Of a stretch of DNA of 64,000 nt, positions 1 through 11,198 are shown piece after piece. The stretch is taken from positions 488,001-552,000 of the forward strand of contig NW_004457702.1 of assembly GCF_000313135.1 (NCBI RefSeq), written 5' to 3'. The notes under the pieces are model-generated. The model did no database searches, was not told the DNA's origin, and saw nothing but the letters and a program-made list of their open reading frames with translations. This stretch comes from Acanthamoeba castellanii str. Neff (taxonomy: Eukaryota; Discosea; Longamoebia; Acanthamoebidae). Both the position numbers and the translations under genes were made by a program. Position 1 is the stretch's first letter. Every line of letters begins with the position of its first letter.

Positions 1-1760
1 TGGTCGGCGACTGGGTAGGCGTGACAGTCGGCGTCACCGTGGGCGTCACACTCGGCGTGGGCGAGGTAGTAGGCGACTGGGTGGGCGAGTTGGTCGGCGA
101 CCGAGTGGGCGACTGCGTGGGCGAGTTGGTCGGTGAGTTGGTGGGCGACTGTGTCGGCGTAACAGTCGGCGTCACTGAGGCGGTGGGTGACTGCGTGGGT
201 GACTGCGTAGGGGATCTGGTGGGCGACTGCGTGGGCGACTGCGTGGGCGAGTTGGTGGGCGACTGCGTCGGCGTGACAGTCGGCGTCACTGTGGGTGTCA
301 CACTCGGTGTCGGGGATCTGGTGGGCGACTGCGTGGGCGACTGCGTGGGCGAGTTAGTCGGGGACTGAGTCGGCGTGACAGTCGGTGTAACCGTGGGCGT
401 CACACTCGGCGTAGGCGAACTTGTTGGCGACTGCGTGGGCGAGTTGGTGGGCGACTGAGTGGGTGTTACGCTCGGTGTCGGGGACTGCGTGGGCGACTGA
501 GTCGGGGTTACGCTCGGCGTGGGCGACCGGGTCGGCGACTGGGTCGGCGACTGCGTGGGGGTCACCGTGGACGTTACGCTGGGCGTTGGCGAGTTAGTGG
601 GCGACCGGGTCGGCGAGTTGGTCGCAGACTGAGTGGGAGACTGGGTTGGTGAGCTGGTAGGCGTCTGGGTCGGCGTGACAGTCGGCGTCACGGTGGGCGT
701 TACACTCGGCGTGGGCGACCTGGTCGGGGACTGGGTGGGCGACTGCGTAGGCGAGTTGGTGGGCGACTGAGTGGGCGTGTTTGTCGGCGACTGGGTCGGA
801 GTCACGGTCGGAGTGACGCTCGGTGTCGGAGATTGCGTGGGCGACTGCGTGGGCGACCGGGTTGGCGTAACCGTGGGCGTCACGCTCGGCGTGGGCGAGT
901 TGGTCGGAGACTGCGTGGGCGAGTTAGTCGGCGAATTGGTGGGCGTCTGGGTCGGCGTGGCAGTCGGCGTCACCGTCTGGGTAGGGGACTGTGTCGGTGA
1001 CTGCGTGGGGGATCGCGTCGGCGACTGGGTGGGCGAGTTGGTGGGAGACTGCGTCGGTGTCACAGTGGGCGTCACCGTGGGGGTCACGCTCGGTGTCGGA
1101 CTGCTCGTGGGCGACCGCGTAGGCGACTGGGTAGGCGAGCAGGTGGGCGACTGGGTAGGCGAGTTGGTCGGCGACTGGGTCGGTGACTGCGTGGGTGTCA
1201 CTGTGGGCGTGACCGACGAGGTCGGCGAACTCGTGGGCGACTGCGTGGGTGACTGAGTTGGAGTCGAAGTCGAAGTCACACTGGGCGTGGGCGAGCGGGT
1301 GGGTGACTGAGTCGGAGAGTTGGTCGGCGACTGCGTCGGGGACTGGGTGGGCGTAACAGTGGGCGTCACGCTCGACGTGGGACTGCTCGTGGGTGACCGA
1401 GTCGGGGTCACAGTCGGGGTAACACTGGGCGTGCGCGAGCTGGTGGGCGAGTTGGTCGGCGACTGCGTCGGGGACTGGGTGCGCGAGGGCGAGCTGGTGG
1501 AGGACGGGGAAGGCGATCGAGTTGGGGTTTTGGTCGGAGTTATGGACGCCGATGGCGTGAGCGAGGCCGATGGCGTCGGCGTGACCGACGGGCTGCGCGA
1601 GGTGCTAGGCGACTTGGTGGGCGAGACCGTGCTGGTCGGCGATTGCGTAGTGCGCGTGGAGCTCGGGCTGGGCGTGCGCGATATCGTCGGTGTGCGGGAC
1701 GGAGTGCGCGAAGCACTCGGTGTGCGGGACGGAGTACGAGAAGCGGTTGGAGTGCGCGAA
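1..1760 (-). repeat. Tandem coding repeat encoding SPTx units
   Basis: About 12-base units (tcg ccc acg cag on the minus strand) encode [16 protein letters not shown]. They alternate with VTPTVTP blocks, giving a higher-order period of several tens of bases. The repeat is most regular from 1 to about 1500 and decays to [11 protein letters not shown] towards 1760. The plus strand stays open as a [12 protein letters not shown] shadow. Confidence 0.9.
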
Positions 1761-2999
1761 GCTGGAGAGGCGGAGAGCGACAGAAAGCAACAAGCTCACG
1801 GTCAGATTCGTCCTCCAACAAGAACAAAGGAAAAAGAAAAAGAAAAATATTATATTCTTATTGGGGAGAGGGGGCGAACGAGAGGGTCGCGGGTCGCAGG
1901 TGCAGGTGATGTCATTCCAGTAGAAGAGAGGGTTGGTGCACGCCGCTTCCGTGGCCGGGTTGGGGCAGGCGCATTGACACGTCGCCGAGTTGAACGTCTG
2001 TTACATCCCACAAGAAATCGATTAAGAAAAACAAAAAAAAACAAACTGGGCGCTGTCGCCAAAATACCTGGGCGGAGTAGCGGCAAGTGGAGTAGCAGGG
2101 GATCTTTGTGGTATTGAGCGTGCAATTGGAGCTGGCGTGGATCACCACGTCGTTGTAGTCTTGATCACTGTAAATCGCTTCCCAATCGTCGAAGCCAAAG
2201 AACACGTTTTCCGTCGTGGGGTCCTGGTGGCCAAGATCGGGTGTTGATATAAAGTTAGGCCAATGTCGCCGAATGCTTCACAACAACAAACACTGCGACA
2301 CAAGGTTTGCGGTGACCGAGATAGTTAAGGGGGGGGGGTGAAGCGCACTCTGAGAACGGCAACACTGCGACCGTAGGGCTTGAGTGTCGGATTCCACGCG
2401 GAGGTGTCGTACTTGAGGTTCTCCTCGTCGAGACTGTACAGTCGCAGGTAGCTGGTGGTACACTGGGCGTCGAGATCGAGGTAGAAGCCGATGGAGATAG
2501 ACGAGTCGAACGGACCCAGCGTCACGGTCGAACCCTGGTAAAGACAGGGCTCTCGTTCGCCCGACAGGATGTCCTTGGTGACATCGTCGAACATGGTCAC
2601 CTTGGTTCCAGCAATGATCTTCCCGCCGCGGGGTCCGTTCTTGTTGAACTGGAACCAACCAAGTCGATTTCGACTGGAGGTGACCGAACTGACGAAGGTG
2701 ATGTTGATCGCGCAGGGTTGGGTGTTGGGCAGGAAGTGGAGGTTGGGGTCGACCGTGTTGTTGGCGACCCACTTGCTGGCCACTTTGCTGCCTTCCGTGA
2801 GAATCCCCGCGCTTATGATCCACGAGTAGAAGGAGTCGTAGGTCTCTCCGTTGGGCAGGGAGACGGGGAAGATGTTGGGGTTGTCGAGACCGCACGGCTT
2901 CGCGCAGGCTGCCCGGGCAGGCGAGATGAAGAGGGCGATCACGAAGATCACCAGCGCGGAATTGATGGTGATAGAGTACAGGGAACAAGACTTCATCAT
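1..2999 (-). CDS. Secreted Ser/Thr-Pro-repeat protein with DUF4114-like domain (3' end outside window)
   Basis: The start is the first of two ATGs at 2994-2999. It opens a hydrophobic signal peptide ([20 protein letters not shown], then ALFISPARA). The first exon runs to about 2353 (AVLR before gtgcgc). It encodes a beta-rich extracellular region with Cys pairs. The next exon (about 2050-2220) carries FFGFDDW followed by DQDYNDVV, which resembles the Asp-rich calcium-site signature of DUF4114-type domains. A Cys-rich exon follows (about 1870-1998; [14 protein letters not shown], then TCTCD). From about 1760 to base 1 the protein becomes an almost pure S/T-P repeat ([11 protein letters not shown] and VTPTVTP variants). 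This looks like a mucin-like, O-glycosylated surface stalk. By analogy with the fragment at 3315-3926, a transmembrane anchor may lie beyond the left edge. The domain name is inferred from motifs. The exact internal splice sites are only partly resolved. Confidence 0.7.
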
Positions 3000-3314
3000 T
3001 TTGTTCTGTGTGACCACCCACCGCAGGATGGTACTAGTAGGGAGGTGAAGAGAGCGGACGAGGGAGGGGGGACAGCCCAACGGTCTCGAGGTGTGTGCGG
3101 GGCGGTTAGGATACAGAAGTGAAGAACAACAGCAACCTCGGTTGTCCTCACAGGAAACCGTTCACTTTCCAAAACCGGGAGGCGACTGTCCTTTTTCGTC
3201 GCCCGTCAACAGCATCTCAAGGAAGGGCCATCGTCAATAGACGTTGCATTTGCCCGCGCTGAGTCTCGTACGCAAGGTTTTTCAAACTGGCGTGCAGCAC
3301 ATTGGCGGGTGGCG
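3000..3314. other. Spacer upstream of the repeat protein
   Basis: No gene is supported here. It holds the presumed 5' leader and promoter of the minus-strand secreted protein and the 3' side of the broken relative. An in-frame upstream ATG exists at 3080, but the signal peptide fits the 2999 start better. Confidence 0.5.
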
Positions 3315-3926
3315 TCAGACGGCGTCCCAGGTCATGGTGTGGGCGATGAAGGCCTCGTCCCTGTTGAGGCCGCCTGGAGCAGGCGGACCGAACATGTCGC
3401 TCGCGTCGTCGCCCGCGTAGAGCTCGTTCCTGTGAGTCACCGTACGGTTCTCGTAGAGGGGCGAGATGTTCATGACGTTGAGAGACGGCGCGCCCACAGA
3501 GAGGGCATCCGCGGCTGATATGCCGCTGTCCCTGCGGCGCCAGAGCATCAGCCCCGCTGCGGCCACACACCCAGCAAGAGCGATCAGCGCCAGCGGTACT
3601 GCAATTCCGGCCGCCGTCCTGCGGCGGTGCCGTTCCCCACGCGCGGGCTGGGGGTAGGTGACCGGGTGACCGATGGCGTGACGGAGTTCGACGCGGTGGT
3701 CGACGGCATGACGGAGTGGGTGGGCAAGGTGGTGGGCGACTGAGTTGGTGGGCGACCGTGTCGGCGACTGGCTTGCCGACTGGGTGGGCGACTGGCTTGG
3801 CGACGAGGTCGGTGAGTTTGAGTCGGGGTCTGGGTGGGCGTAACGGTCGGTGTGACCCTGCTTTGGTGGGTGGGCTGACATATTTTGTGGGCTTGTTCTA
3901 CAGATAGAAGAAAAGATGAAGGCCAA
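3315..3926 (-). pseudogene. Frame-disrupted S/T-P repeat, transmembrane and tail fragment
   Basis: On the minus strand an S/T-P repeat leads into a single hydrophobic segment (GIAVPLALIALAGCVAAAGL), a basic stop-transfer run WRRRD and a short cytoplasmic tail ending TMTWDAV. This is a type I membrane protein C-terminus. The S/T-P pattern switches frame several times. [14 protein letters not shown] lies in one frame, NSPTSSPSQSPTQS in the next, and PTQSPTTLPTHSVMPS in the first again; the membrane segment is in the second. No credible introns explain the switches. No signal peptide or N-terminal domain was found upstream. It looks like a decayed or misassembled 3' end of a paralogue of the neighbouring gene. 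Confidence 0.55.
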
Positions 3927-4528
3927 GCAAGGCCATATTCACATTGAAGTGGAGGTGGTGTGAAAACAATACATGGAGTTGAGTGCAGGACAAGTGCATA
4001 AACATAAAACAGCTCTGACAACTGTCCTTTTACAGCATGAAGAGCATTCAAAAAAATTCAAAAAGTTGTGGGTTATTGGTTCATGTGTTCAGGTTTGTAC
4101 CTTGTGAAGAGGTACTGACCACCCTTTTTTCGATTGCAGGTCCTTTTTTGTCTCTTTCCTTACGGGGCCACTAGCTGTGCATCAGCGCTACAATGGCAAA
4201 TCACTTCACCCGTCGGACTGGTATCTAGGATCGATCGGCCGCCCGGTGGTGACATTTCGTCTCGTCGTTCGGCCGGGCGGGGTCGGCTAGGCGGTTGGCC
4301 TTGGTGTAGAAGACGGAGTCGATGACCAATAGCAAGCGTGGTCATTTTTCGAACGCCTTTTTCCACATTAATTAACCCTGGTCTCTGGTAGGAGGGACAG
4401 AAGTGGCGAGCCTCGCTTCCTTCATCCTTCATCTTTGCAACATATTGCCTGTTGTGCTCCCTTGCGCCCTCGGGTTGAGCGTGCGGCGGACCGGCCCAGA
4501 CTGACGCGGAAGGGGAGAAAAGACCGAT
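3927..4528. other. Spacer before the RhoGEF gene
   Basis: No supported gene. A pyrimidine tract ending in cgattgcag near 4138 resembles a 3' splice site and could mark a 5' UTR intron of the RhoGEF gene, but no coding exon could be joined to it. Confidence 0.4.
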
Positions 4529-7500
4529 ATGTTCAATTTTCAAAATGGAAATGCGAAGCAACTAAAGAAGAGAGAGCGGGTGGTGCGCGAGATCTGGGAG
4601 ACAGAGGTGGGCTACGTCCACGATCTTGAAGTCGTACAAAAGGCAACCCTCTCTCATCTTCTCAATTGTTGAAAATTGGCTTCTTTTGGGATGGTAGCAA
4701 GTGATTTGCTAACAAATCCCTCCTACAGATTTTCATCAATCCGTTGCGAGACGCCTCCATTCTCTCAAGAACGGAAATCCCCCAGATCTTTGGCAATCTC
4801 GAGGTACCCAACGATTTTTTAATATTATCTTATTTTAATTCTTCTTTTAGGATTCTTCTTGGTGTGTTCTGGCAGCCGCTCGTATCTGCCTGCTACTTCA
4901 TACTTTGATTCCTCTTTTTATCGGGGCGGGGGTACCTCTCGAGATTGCCAAAGATCTGCTGCCATTTACAAAGGTCTTAAAAATAGCAAAATTATTTTTA
5001 GCATAATTATTTTTTTATTTATTGTTGTTATTATTTTGCGTTTTTTGCCTTACACGGACCACGTTGGTGGATGGTCTGGTGCTACAGGTGCTGCACCAGT
5101 ACAACGCGCAATTCCTCAGCTCCCTCAACGATCGCCTTTCCGACAGGTGCCTTGTCTCCTCCCCCTCCTACACCGCTTGCTTGTCTTGTCACAAGACGGC
5201 CAGCACCTACCTAGCCACCACCCTCACTCACCCACTACTGTAACATGTCACTGTTATAACAGCCACAATTATGAAGACATCAACGACCTCTCGCTGGCCA
5301 ACATCGGCGACCTCTTCATCCAAGTGGTACGGCACACACATGCGCCAAGATCCCTTCTTCTTCGCGTTCTCTATATATATATATATTATATTTCTATCTT
5401 TTAATTGGGTTACGTGATCATCAGGCCACGCCCAACTTCAGTTCCATGTACAAGACCTACTGCAAGAACTACCGGGCCTGTCTCGACGCCCTTCGCTATT
5501 TCAAGGACCGCATCCCCGAATTCGACCCCTTTGTCAGGGTACGGCGCCGCTCTTGTTCCACGTCGCTATTTTAAATTATATTTGTATCTGTACATTCTTT
5601 ATTAATGATTTATTATTCTCATGATGTATTTTTCTACATTGTAATTATCTGCAGAAATGCGAATTGGCTGAAGAGTGCAAGGCGCTCGACCTGGGATCGT
5701 TCCTCATCAAACCGGTCCAGCGAATATGCAAGTATCCGCTCCTCCTCCGAGTATGTTTGCCACCACCATCGTGATTCCGCCCATGCTACTTCCAAATTTG
5801 CAATATTCACACACGCACACACACACAACACATACACACAAGGAACTTCTCAAATGCACGAGCGAGAACCACTCCGACCACGAAGACCTGGTCAAGGCCA
5901 TCGCCATCTTCGAGGAACTCACCGCCCACATCGACAACGCCAAGGAGGTACTGCTTTTGTTTTGCCTGCCTGTTGTAATGCGCGAGACTCACTGCTGTTC
6001 ACACACACACACACGACACACACGACACACACGACACACACGACACACACGACACACACGACACACACACACACACACACAATCGCACACGCAGGACACC
6101 GAGAACTTTCCAGATCTTGAGCGCATACAGGAGAAGCTAGATGGCTTTCAGGCACGTGCCTGTCGTGTTTGTCGTGTCGTGCCGCGTGGAGCGAAGGAAG
6201 TTGAGCTGACGCGAGTCTCATTTTCTCAACGTGTGCGTTCCAGGTGTTGACGCCTGGGCGTGTGTTCATCAGGGAGGGGTACCTCATGAAGCTCAGCCCG
6301 CGCAAGGCGGACTACTACCAGGAGCGGTATCTGTTCCTCTTCAACGACGTGCTCGTCTACGCGCGACCCAAGAAAAACCTCAAATTCCAGAAAGGTGCTC
6401 GCCCACGAGTCCATCTTTTAATTGGCCACAATTTATCAGAGCACACGCACACGCACACGATGCACACACCAACGACTCACACGACACGCACGACACGCAT
6501 TCAAATGTACATTAGGCAAACGGTTCGAGTACCGAGGAGCTATTCCGCTGTCGATTTGCCTCGTGCGAGACCTCGAAGGCAGTCAGGTCGAAGAAGGTAT
6601 TTGTCTCTTTTCTTTTGAAAGCAGTATTTGTTTCGTTTTCGTTTTCGTTTTCGTTTATTTTGTTGGTTGGGTTGGGTTGGGCTGGGCTGAACGCCGCGGG
6701 CTCGAGCAGAAGCGGCGGGGGTGAGGCAGAGCCGACTCCACGGCAAGAAGAAGAGCCTCAGCAAGCGGGACGTCAACGAACTGTTTGGCAGCGACTCGTC
6801 GGCCATCAAGCGCAAGTACGTCCCTTTACTACTATACTACTCCAACTCCTTGTGTACAATTCTGTTTATTTGTGTTGTTTTCATAATAGATATTATCTAT
6901 TTATCTAATAATTATCTAGATTATCTATTTATTCAACTCACTCCTTCTTCCCTCTCTCGTCGACGTCTCGCCCTCCAAAGGGGAATCAACAGCGGCCGCA
7001 TGGAGCCGTCGAGTCTGGACACGTCGTCCAGCATCACTCGAAAGTACGTGTGATCGTCCCTCTCGGCCTTTGATGAGGCGCCACTCACCGGTGTGTGCGT
7101 GTGCGGAGCGTGGCTTGGTAGACGACACGCGTTTTCCATCGTCCGAATGGACACCAAGAAGACTTACGTCATGCACGCCAAATCGCCGGAGGACAAACAC
7201 CTGTGGCTTTCTGCCATCGAGCAGGTATTTTTTATTTTTATTGTTGATTATAACTACTATTGCGACTAAATCAAATAGACTAAAAGCAAATAATAATATT
7301 TTTATTATGTATTTTTCATTTTTAATGACGAATTTTATATGCTGATTTGTGTGGTGGCCTTAGGTGATCAACGAGCTGCTGGAGAAGAAGTTCGTGGGCG
7401 AGAAGCCCATGACGGGCGCGCCCTCGCCGGCGTCGATGCTGATGATGAGCGCGGGCGCGGTCCTCCTGGACAACCCGCCCGCCGAGATGATCAAGCGCGA

Positions 7501-10500
7501 GGTGGCCTTCTCCAGCTCCCTGCCGGCCGCCTCCGCGCTCACCGCCGCCCTCGCCTCCCCGGCCGCCCACCCGAGCGACGACTCCGCCTCCCCGGCCTAC
7601 GTCCCCACGCCCCGCAGCAACGAAGGTACCACATCAAATTAGTAGGTCCCATCACCATTCATCTCACGGCGATCGGGGGGGGGGGCAGCAGCGGCCGTCT
7701 CGCCGCCGCCGTCGCAGTCCGGGGCCGCCTCGCCCACGACGCTGGCCTCGCCGCCCTCGTCGTCCGGCACGCCCGTCTACGGCACGCCGTCGTCGACGTC
7801 GACAATGGCGACAGGAAACCCGCTGGCGCTCTCCGGCAACACGAACCCGACGGCGGCGCTGATGGCGTCGATGGGCGCCTCAACGGCCGCGCAGCCGCCG
7901 ATGAACAAGGGCGAGGTCATGGAGAGCCTGCGCCGACAGAACAACCGGCTCAAGATCGTCAACGAGGAGCTGGAGGGCCGGCTCCAGTTCGCCGAGCACG
8001 AGCTCAGGCGCGAGCGCGAGGAGGCGCAGGCGGAGATCGCCGACCTGCAGCGGCAGCGGCGCGAGCTCGAGGCGCTGGTCGACTTTCTGGTGCAGGTCAC
8101 GGGCAAGACGCGGGACGAGCTCAACGAGATCCGCCAATGGGCGCTCGAGGAGGTCGAGGACTCGTCGGACGAGGCCGAACCGGACGACGAGGGGCGCGAG
8201 CGCGAAGAGCCCGAGGCCACTGTGGTGGAGGCTGTGGCGGAGGCGGAGGCTGATATGGAGGCGGAGGCGGTGGCGACGCCAAAGAACGAAAGCGACGGCG
8301 GAGAGGATGCGCAGCAGACAAAGAACGAAGAAAGCGACGTGGTGGAGGCCGAGAAGACCGAGGAGCAGCAGGGAGGCGTGCCCAGCGGCGAGAGCGAGGG
8401 CATCAACGAGAAGAACGAAAGCGAAACCGAGAGCGAGAGTGAAAGCGAAAGCGACAATGCGAGCGACTCAGCCAATGAAAACATCGTGGAAGAACCACCG
8501 CAGCGGGCGGTGGACGACGAGAAACTGGCCGTACGGGAGATCGCCGCCCCCGAGCTGCAGGCGACCGCCGAGGCCCAGCAGCAGCTGCTGCAACTGCAAC
8601 GAGCACGGGACGAGGAAGAGGCGCGGAAGACGTCGCTCGGGCGGAAGTGGGAAGAGCAGGCCCGCCGCGTCCAAATGGAAAGGGAACTCAAAAACCGGGA
8701 GTGGTCCGACAAGAAGCTGGGTACGGCCGCACCCGCTTCCCCGCACACAGCCCACAACGCACACGACGCCTTGTTTGACTGGATTTGACTTTGTGTGTTT
8801 GAAAATGGGCGCGAGAGCAGATCTGATCAAGATCAGGCATCCGTCGGTGCGCATCGCGGTCCCGCTGGAGGAGATCAAGAAGCGGTTCGCGCAGGAGGAG
8901 CTGGAGAAGGAGATCGAGAAGTACTTCCCTCGCCACCTGCTCCAGCCCGGCAAGCCCTCGGCCTCCTCCACCTCGCCCCGGTCGCCTCGGTCGGAGGCAA
9001 CCGCCGCGGCTGTGTCGACAGCATCGCCTACACTTTCGACGCCCGCCGTCGAGGGTGACAACTCCGAAAAGAAAGAAGAACGAACGTTGGCTCCGGCGAC
9101 GGCGATCGTGGAAGCGGAGGAGGCCGGGGCGCGCCCGAGCGAGAAGGGCGGAGGCATGGTGGGCTACGTGTCGAAGCTGAAGAAGAGCAACAACGACTGC
9201 AGGCCGGGCACGTTCGGCTTCAATGCCATCCCAGTCGTCGTCGGCGAGCGGGAATCGAACGGCGGCACGGCGACTGCGGCCACTCTCAAGGGCTCGAACT
9301 CGTTCCGGCTGGGCAGCTACCGGCGGGAGCGAGACAGCGGCAGCGGCGCCGTTGGTGTCGACAGCGACAAGCGACAGTTGTCGACAATCGGCGAGCTCAA
9401 GGCGGCTGATGACGTCCGCAGCAGCACCACCACCACCAGCGCTCCGACCGTCATCGCGGCGCAGCTGGACTTTATTCGCGAGGAGTTCGGCGGCGGCGCC
9501 GGGGCGAAGAGCGAAAGCGTCGACGAGTACGGGGTGGTGAGCGACGCCGCGGCGGAGGTGGAGACGAACGAAGCCGAACTGCAGCGGATGGAGCTCCGGT
9601 ACCGGCTGCAGGCCGACCGCGAGGTCGCCAACGGCAAGTACGCCCGGCGGGTGGGCGTCCTCTACAAGAAGGAGCGCAACGGCGACAAGTGGTTCGGCTG
9701 CAAGTTCGTGCTCGGCAAGTACTCCCTGAAGTACTTCAAGATCCGGGCCGACTGGGTACGCACACACGCACACGCACACGCACGCAACACTTCACCTTGA
9801 GATTGCTATGTACTCAACGACACGACACATGACATACGCAGGAAACAGCCGAGGCGTTGGGCGAGATCTCGCTCGTGCGGGCGCGGGTGGACTGCTGCCC
9901 GCACGGGAAGGACAAGGGCTTCTGCTTCCTCTTGCAGTCGCCCCTGGAGACCGCCTTCCTCGCCGCCGACAAGGAAGACGTACGAGCTCCCTTTCTATCC
10001 TTATTATTTTCAGTGTGAAATTATTATAATTTTGATATCGTGTTCGATTGTTGAATGGTTGGTTGGCTGGGGGCTGTACATGTACAGGCCCTGCGGGATT
10101 GGTTGGAGGCCATCATGGGCTGCATTCGGGATCTGCCCGTCGGCCTCCGGTGGTCCTTCCGTCGTGACGACTCCTTGGTCAAGGCCCAAAGCGACGTATA
10201 CAACACCGCACACGCACACGCATACGCACACGCACCACCGCACACGCACCACCCCCACACGCACATCAGCGACACCTGGTGCTGACTCGCAGCTCTGTGG
10301 CACGGCGATTTGCAGCTGATGTTGAAGGAGAGGATGGAGAAGCGGGAGTGGTTGATGAACGAACGCCAACGCACCGGGTCGATTCCGATGCCACCCACCG
10401 CTGCCGCCCTGGCGACACCCGGCGCCACCACCGGCGAGCCGTCGGCCGCCTCCGAGCAACCCACAAATGACCAACAGCGGAAGGAGGGCTACGCCTACGT

Positions 10501-10964
10501 CAGCACTCCCTCCGACTCTGAAGGCGACAGCGGCAAGCTGCTTTACTGCGTGTGTTGCCGCAACGGAACCCTGTCCACCTACGCCAGCTCCAAGGTACAA
10601 CGAGACACGACACGCACACGACACGACACGATACGACACGACACGCACACGACACGCACACGACACATGGCACACAACATGAACGACACGACACGCACAC
10701 GACACGCTCCTAACATGGGTGTGGTGGATCGAGCAGGCGCTGACGACGCCCGTGGCGGAATACGAGCTGGCGGGGAGGAAGCTGCAGGCGCGGGCCAGCG
10801 CGAAGGACTACGCCTTCACGCTTCGGGTGAGTCACGAAGCTGAGGAGCAAGAGGAGGCGCAGGAGGTGGTGACGCTTAGGTTCCTCAACGAAGCCGAGCT
10901 CCGTGCGTGGCACCGTTTTGCGCTCTCCGTTGCCGCCGCGCCAACCACCACCACGAACCCATGA
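4529..10964 (+). CDS. RhoGEF with DH domain and three PH domains
   Basis: A predicted guanine nucleotide exchange factor for Rho/Rac GTPases. Translation starts MFNFQNGNAK and enters the DH domain at once (RVVREIWETEVGYVHDLEVV, then INPLRDASILSRTEIPQIFG). DH exons continue at 5088-5146 (HQYNAQFLSSLNDRLSDR), 5415-5540 (MYKTYCKNYRACLDALRYFK) and 5655-5750 (FLIKPVQRICKYPLLLR). A first PH domain spans 6244-7227 (REGYLMKL to HLWLSAIEQ). Next come a Ser/Pro-rich linker, a coiled coil (about 7900-8120), a long acidic region (8130-8500) and another helical segment. A second PH (about 9640-10180, WFGCKFVLGKYSLKYFK) and a third PH-like domain (10480-10950) end the protein. All exons join in phase. Two introns (4643-4728 and 6152-6243) need GC-AG borders. 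A 5' non-coding exon cannot be excluded. Confidence 0.9.
4784..4957. repeat. Inverted repeat spanning a 5' splice site
   Basis: The left arm 4784-4809 covers the last 20 exon bases and the intron start (exon ends 4803, gt at 4804). The right arm 4930-4957 lies inside the same intron. It is the exact reverse complement apart from a 2-base bulge. In RNA the two could form a 26-bp stem with a 120-nt loop that hides the donor site. Confidence 0.85.
6001..6083. repeat. Intronic CACGA/CA simple repeat
   Basis: An array of cacacgacac units followed by (CA)n fills an intron of the RhoGEF gene. It is a typical example of the intron filler seen across the window. Confidence 0.9.
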
Positions 10965-11198
10965 TGGCGAGGTGATGGTGATGTAGCCTTCTACTGGCGT
11001 TTGTCAAACGCCAAAGACATGAGTGTACAATACGAAACAGATGACAACAACAGAACGAAGAGAACAAGAGGGCCACACTTATTGGGCAACAAATAAATCA
11101 GGAATCTGTAAAAGATCCACCAAAGATCAGACGCAGTTTCATTCACTTCCATCCTTGCCGGCGTAAGAAGTATACTTCTCTTTTGTGATTCAAAGCTG

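Noticed and set aside
21..1520. Long plus-strand open frames rich in [11 protein letters not shown]
   Set aside because: They are the antisense of the SPT coding repeat on the minus strand, which has a signal peptide and domains upstream.
4134..4325. Possible short gene before the RhoGEF
   Set aside because: No protein character; only a splice-acceptor-like sequence is present.
6658..6690. GGTTG-rich run resembling telomeric repeat
   Set aside because: Only a few imperfect units inside an intron; no extended array.
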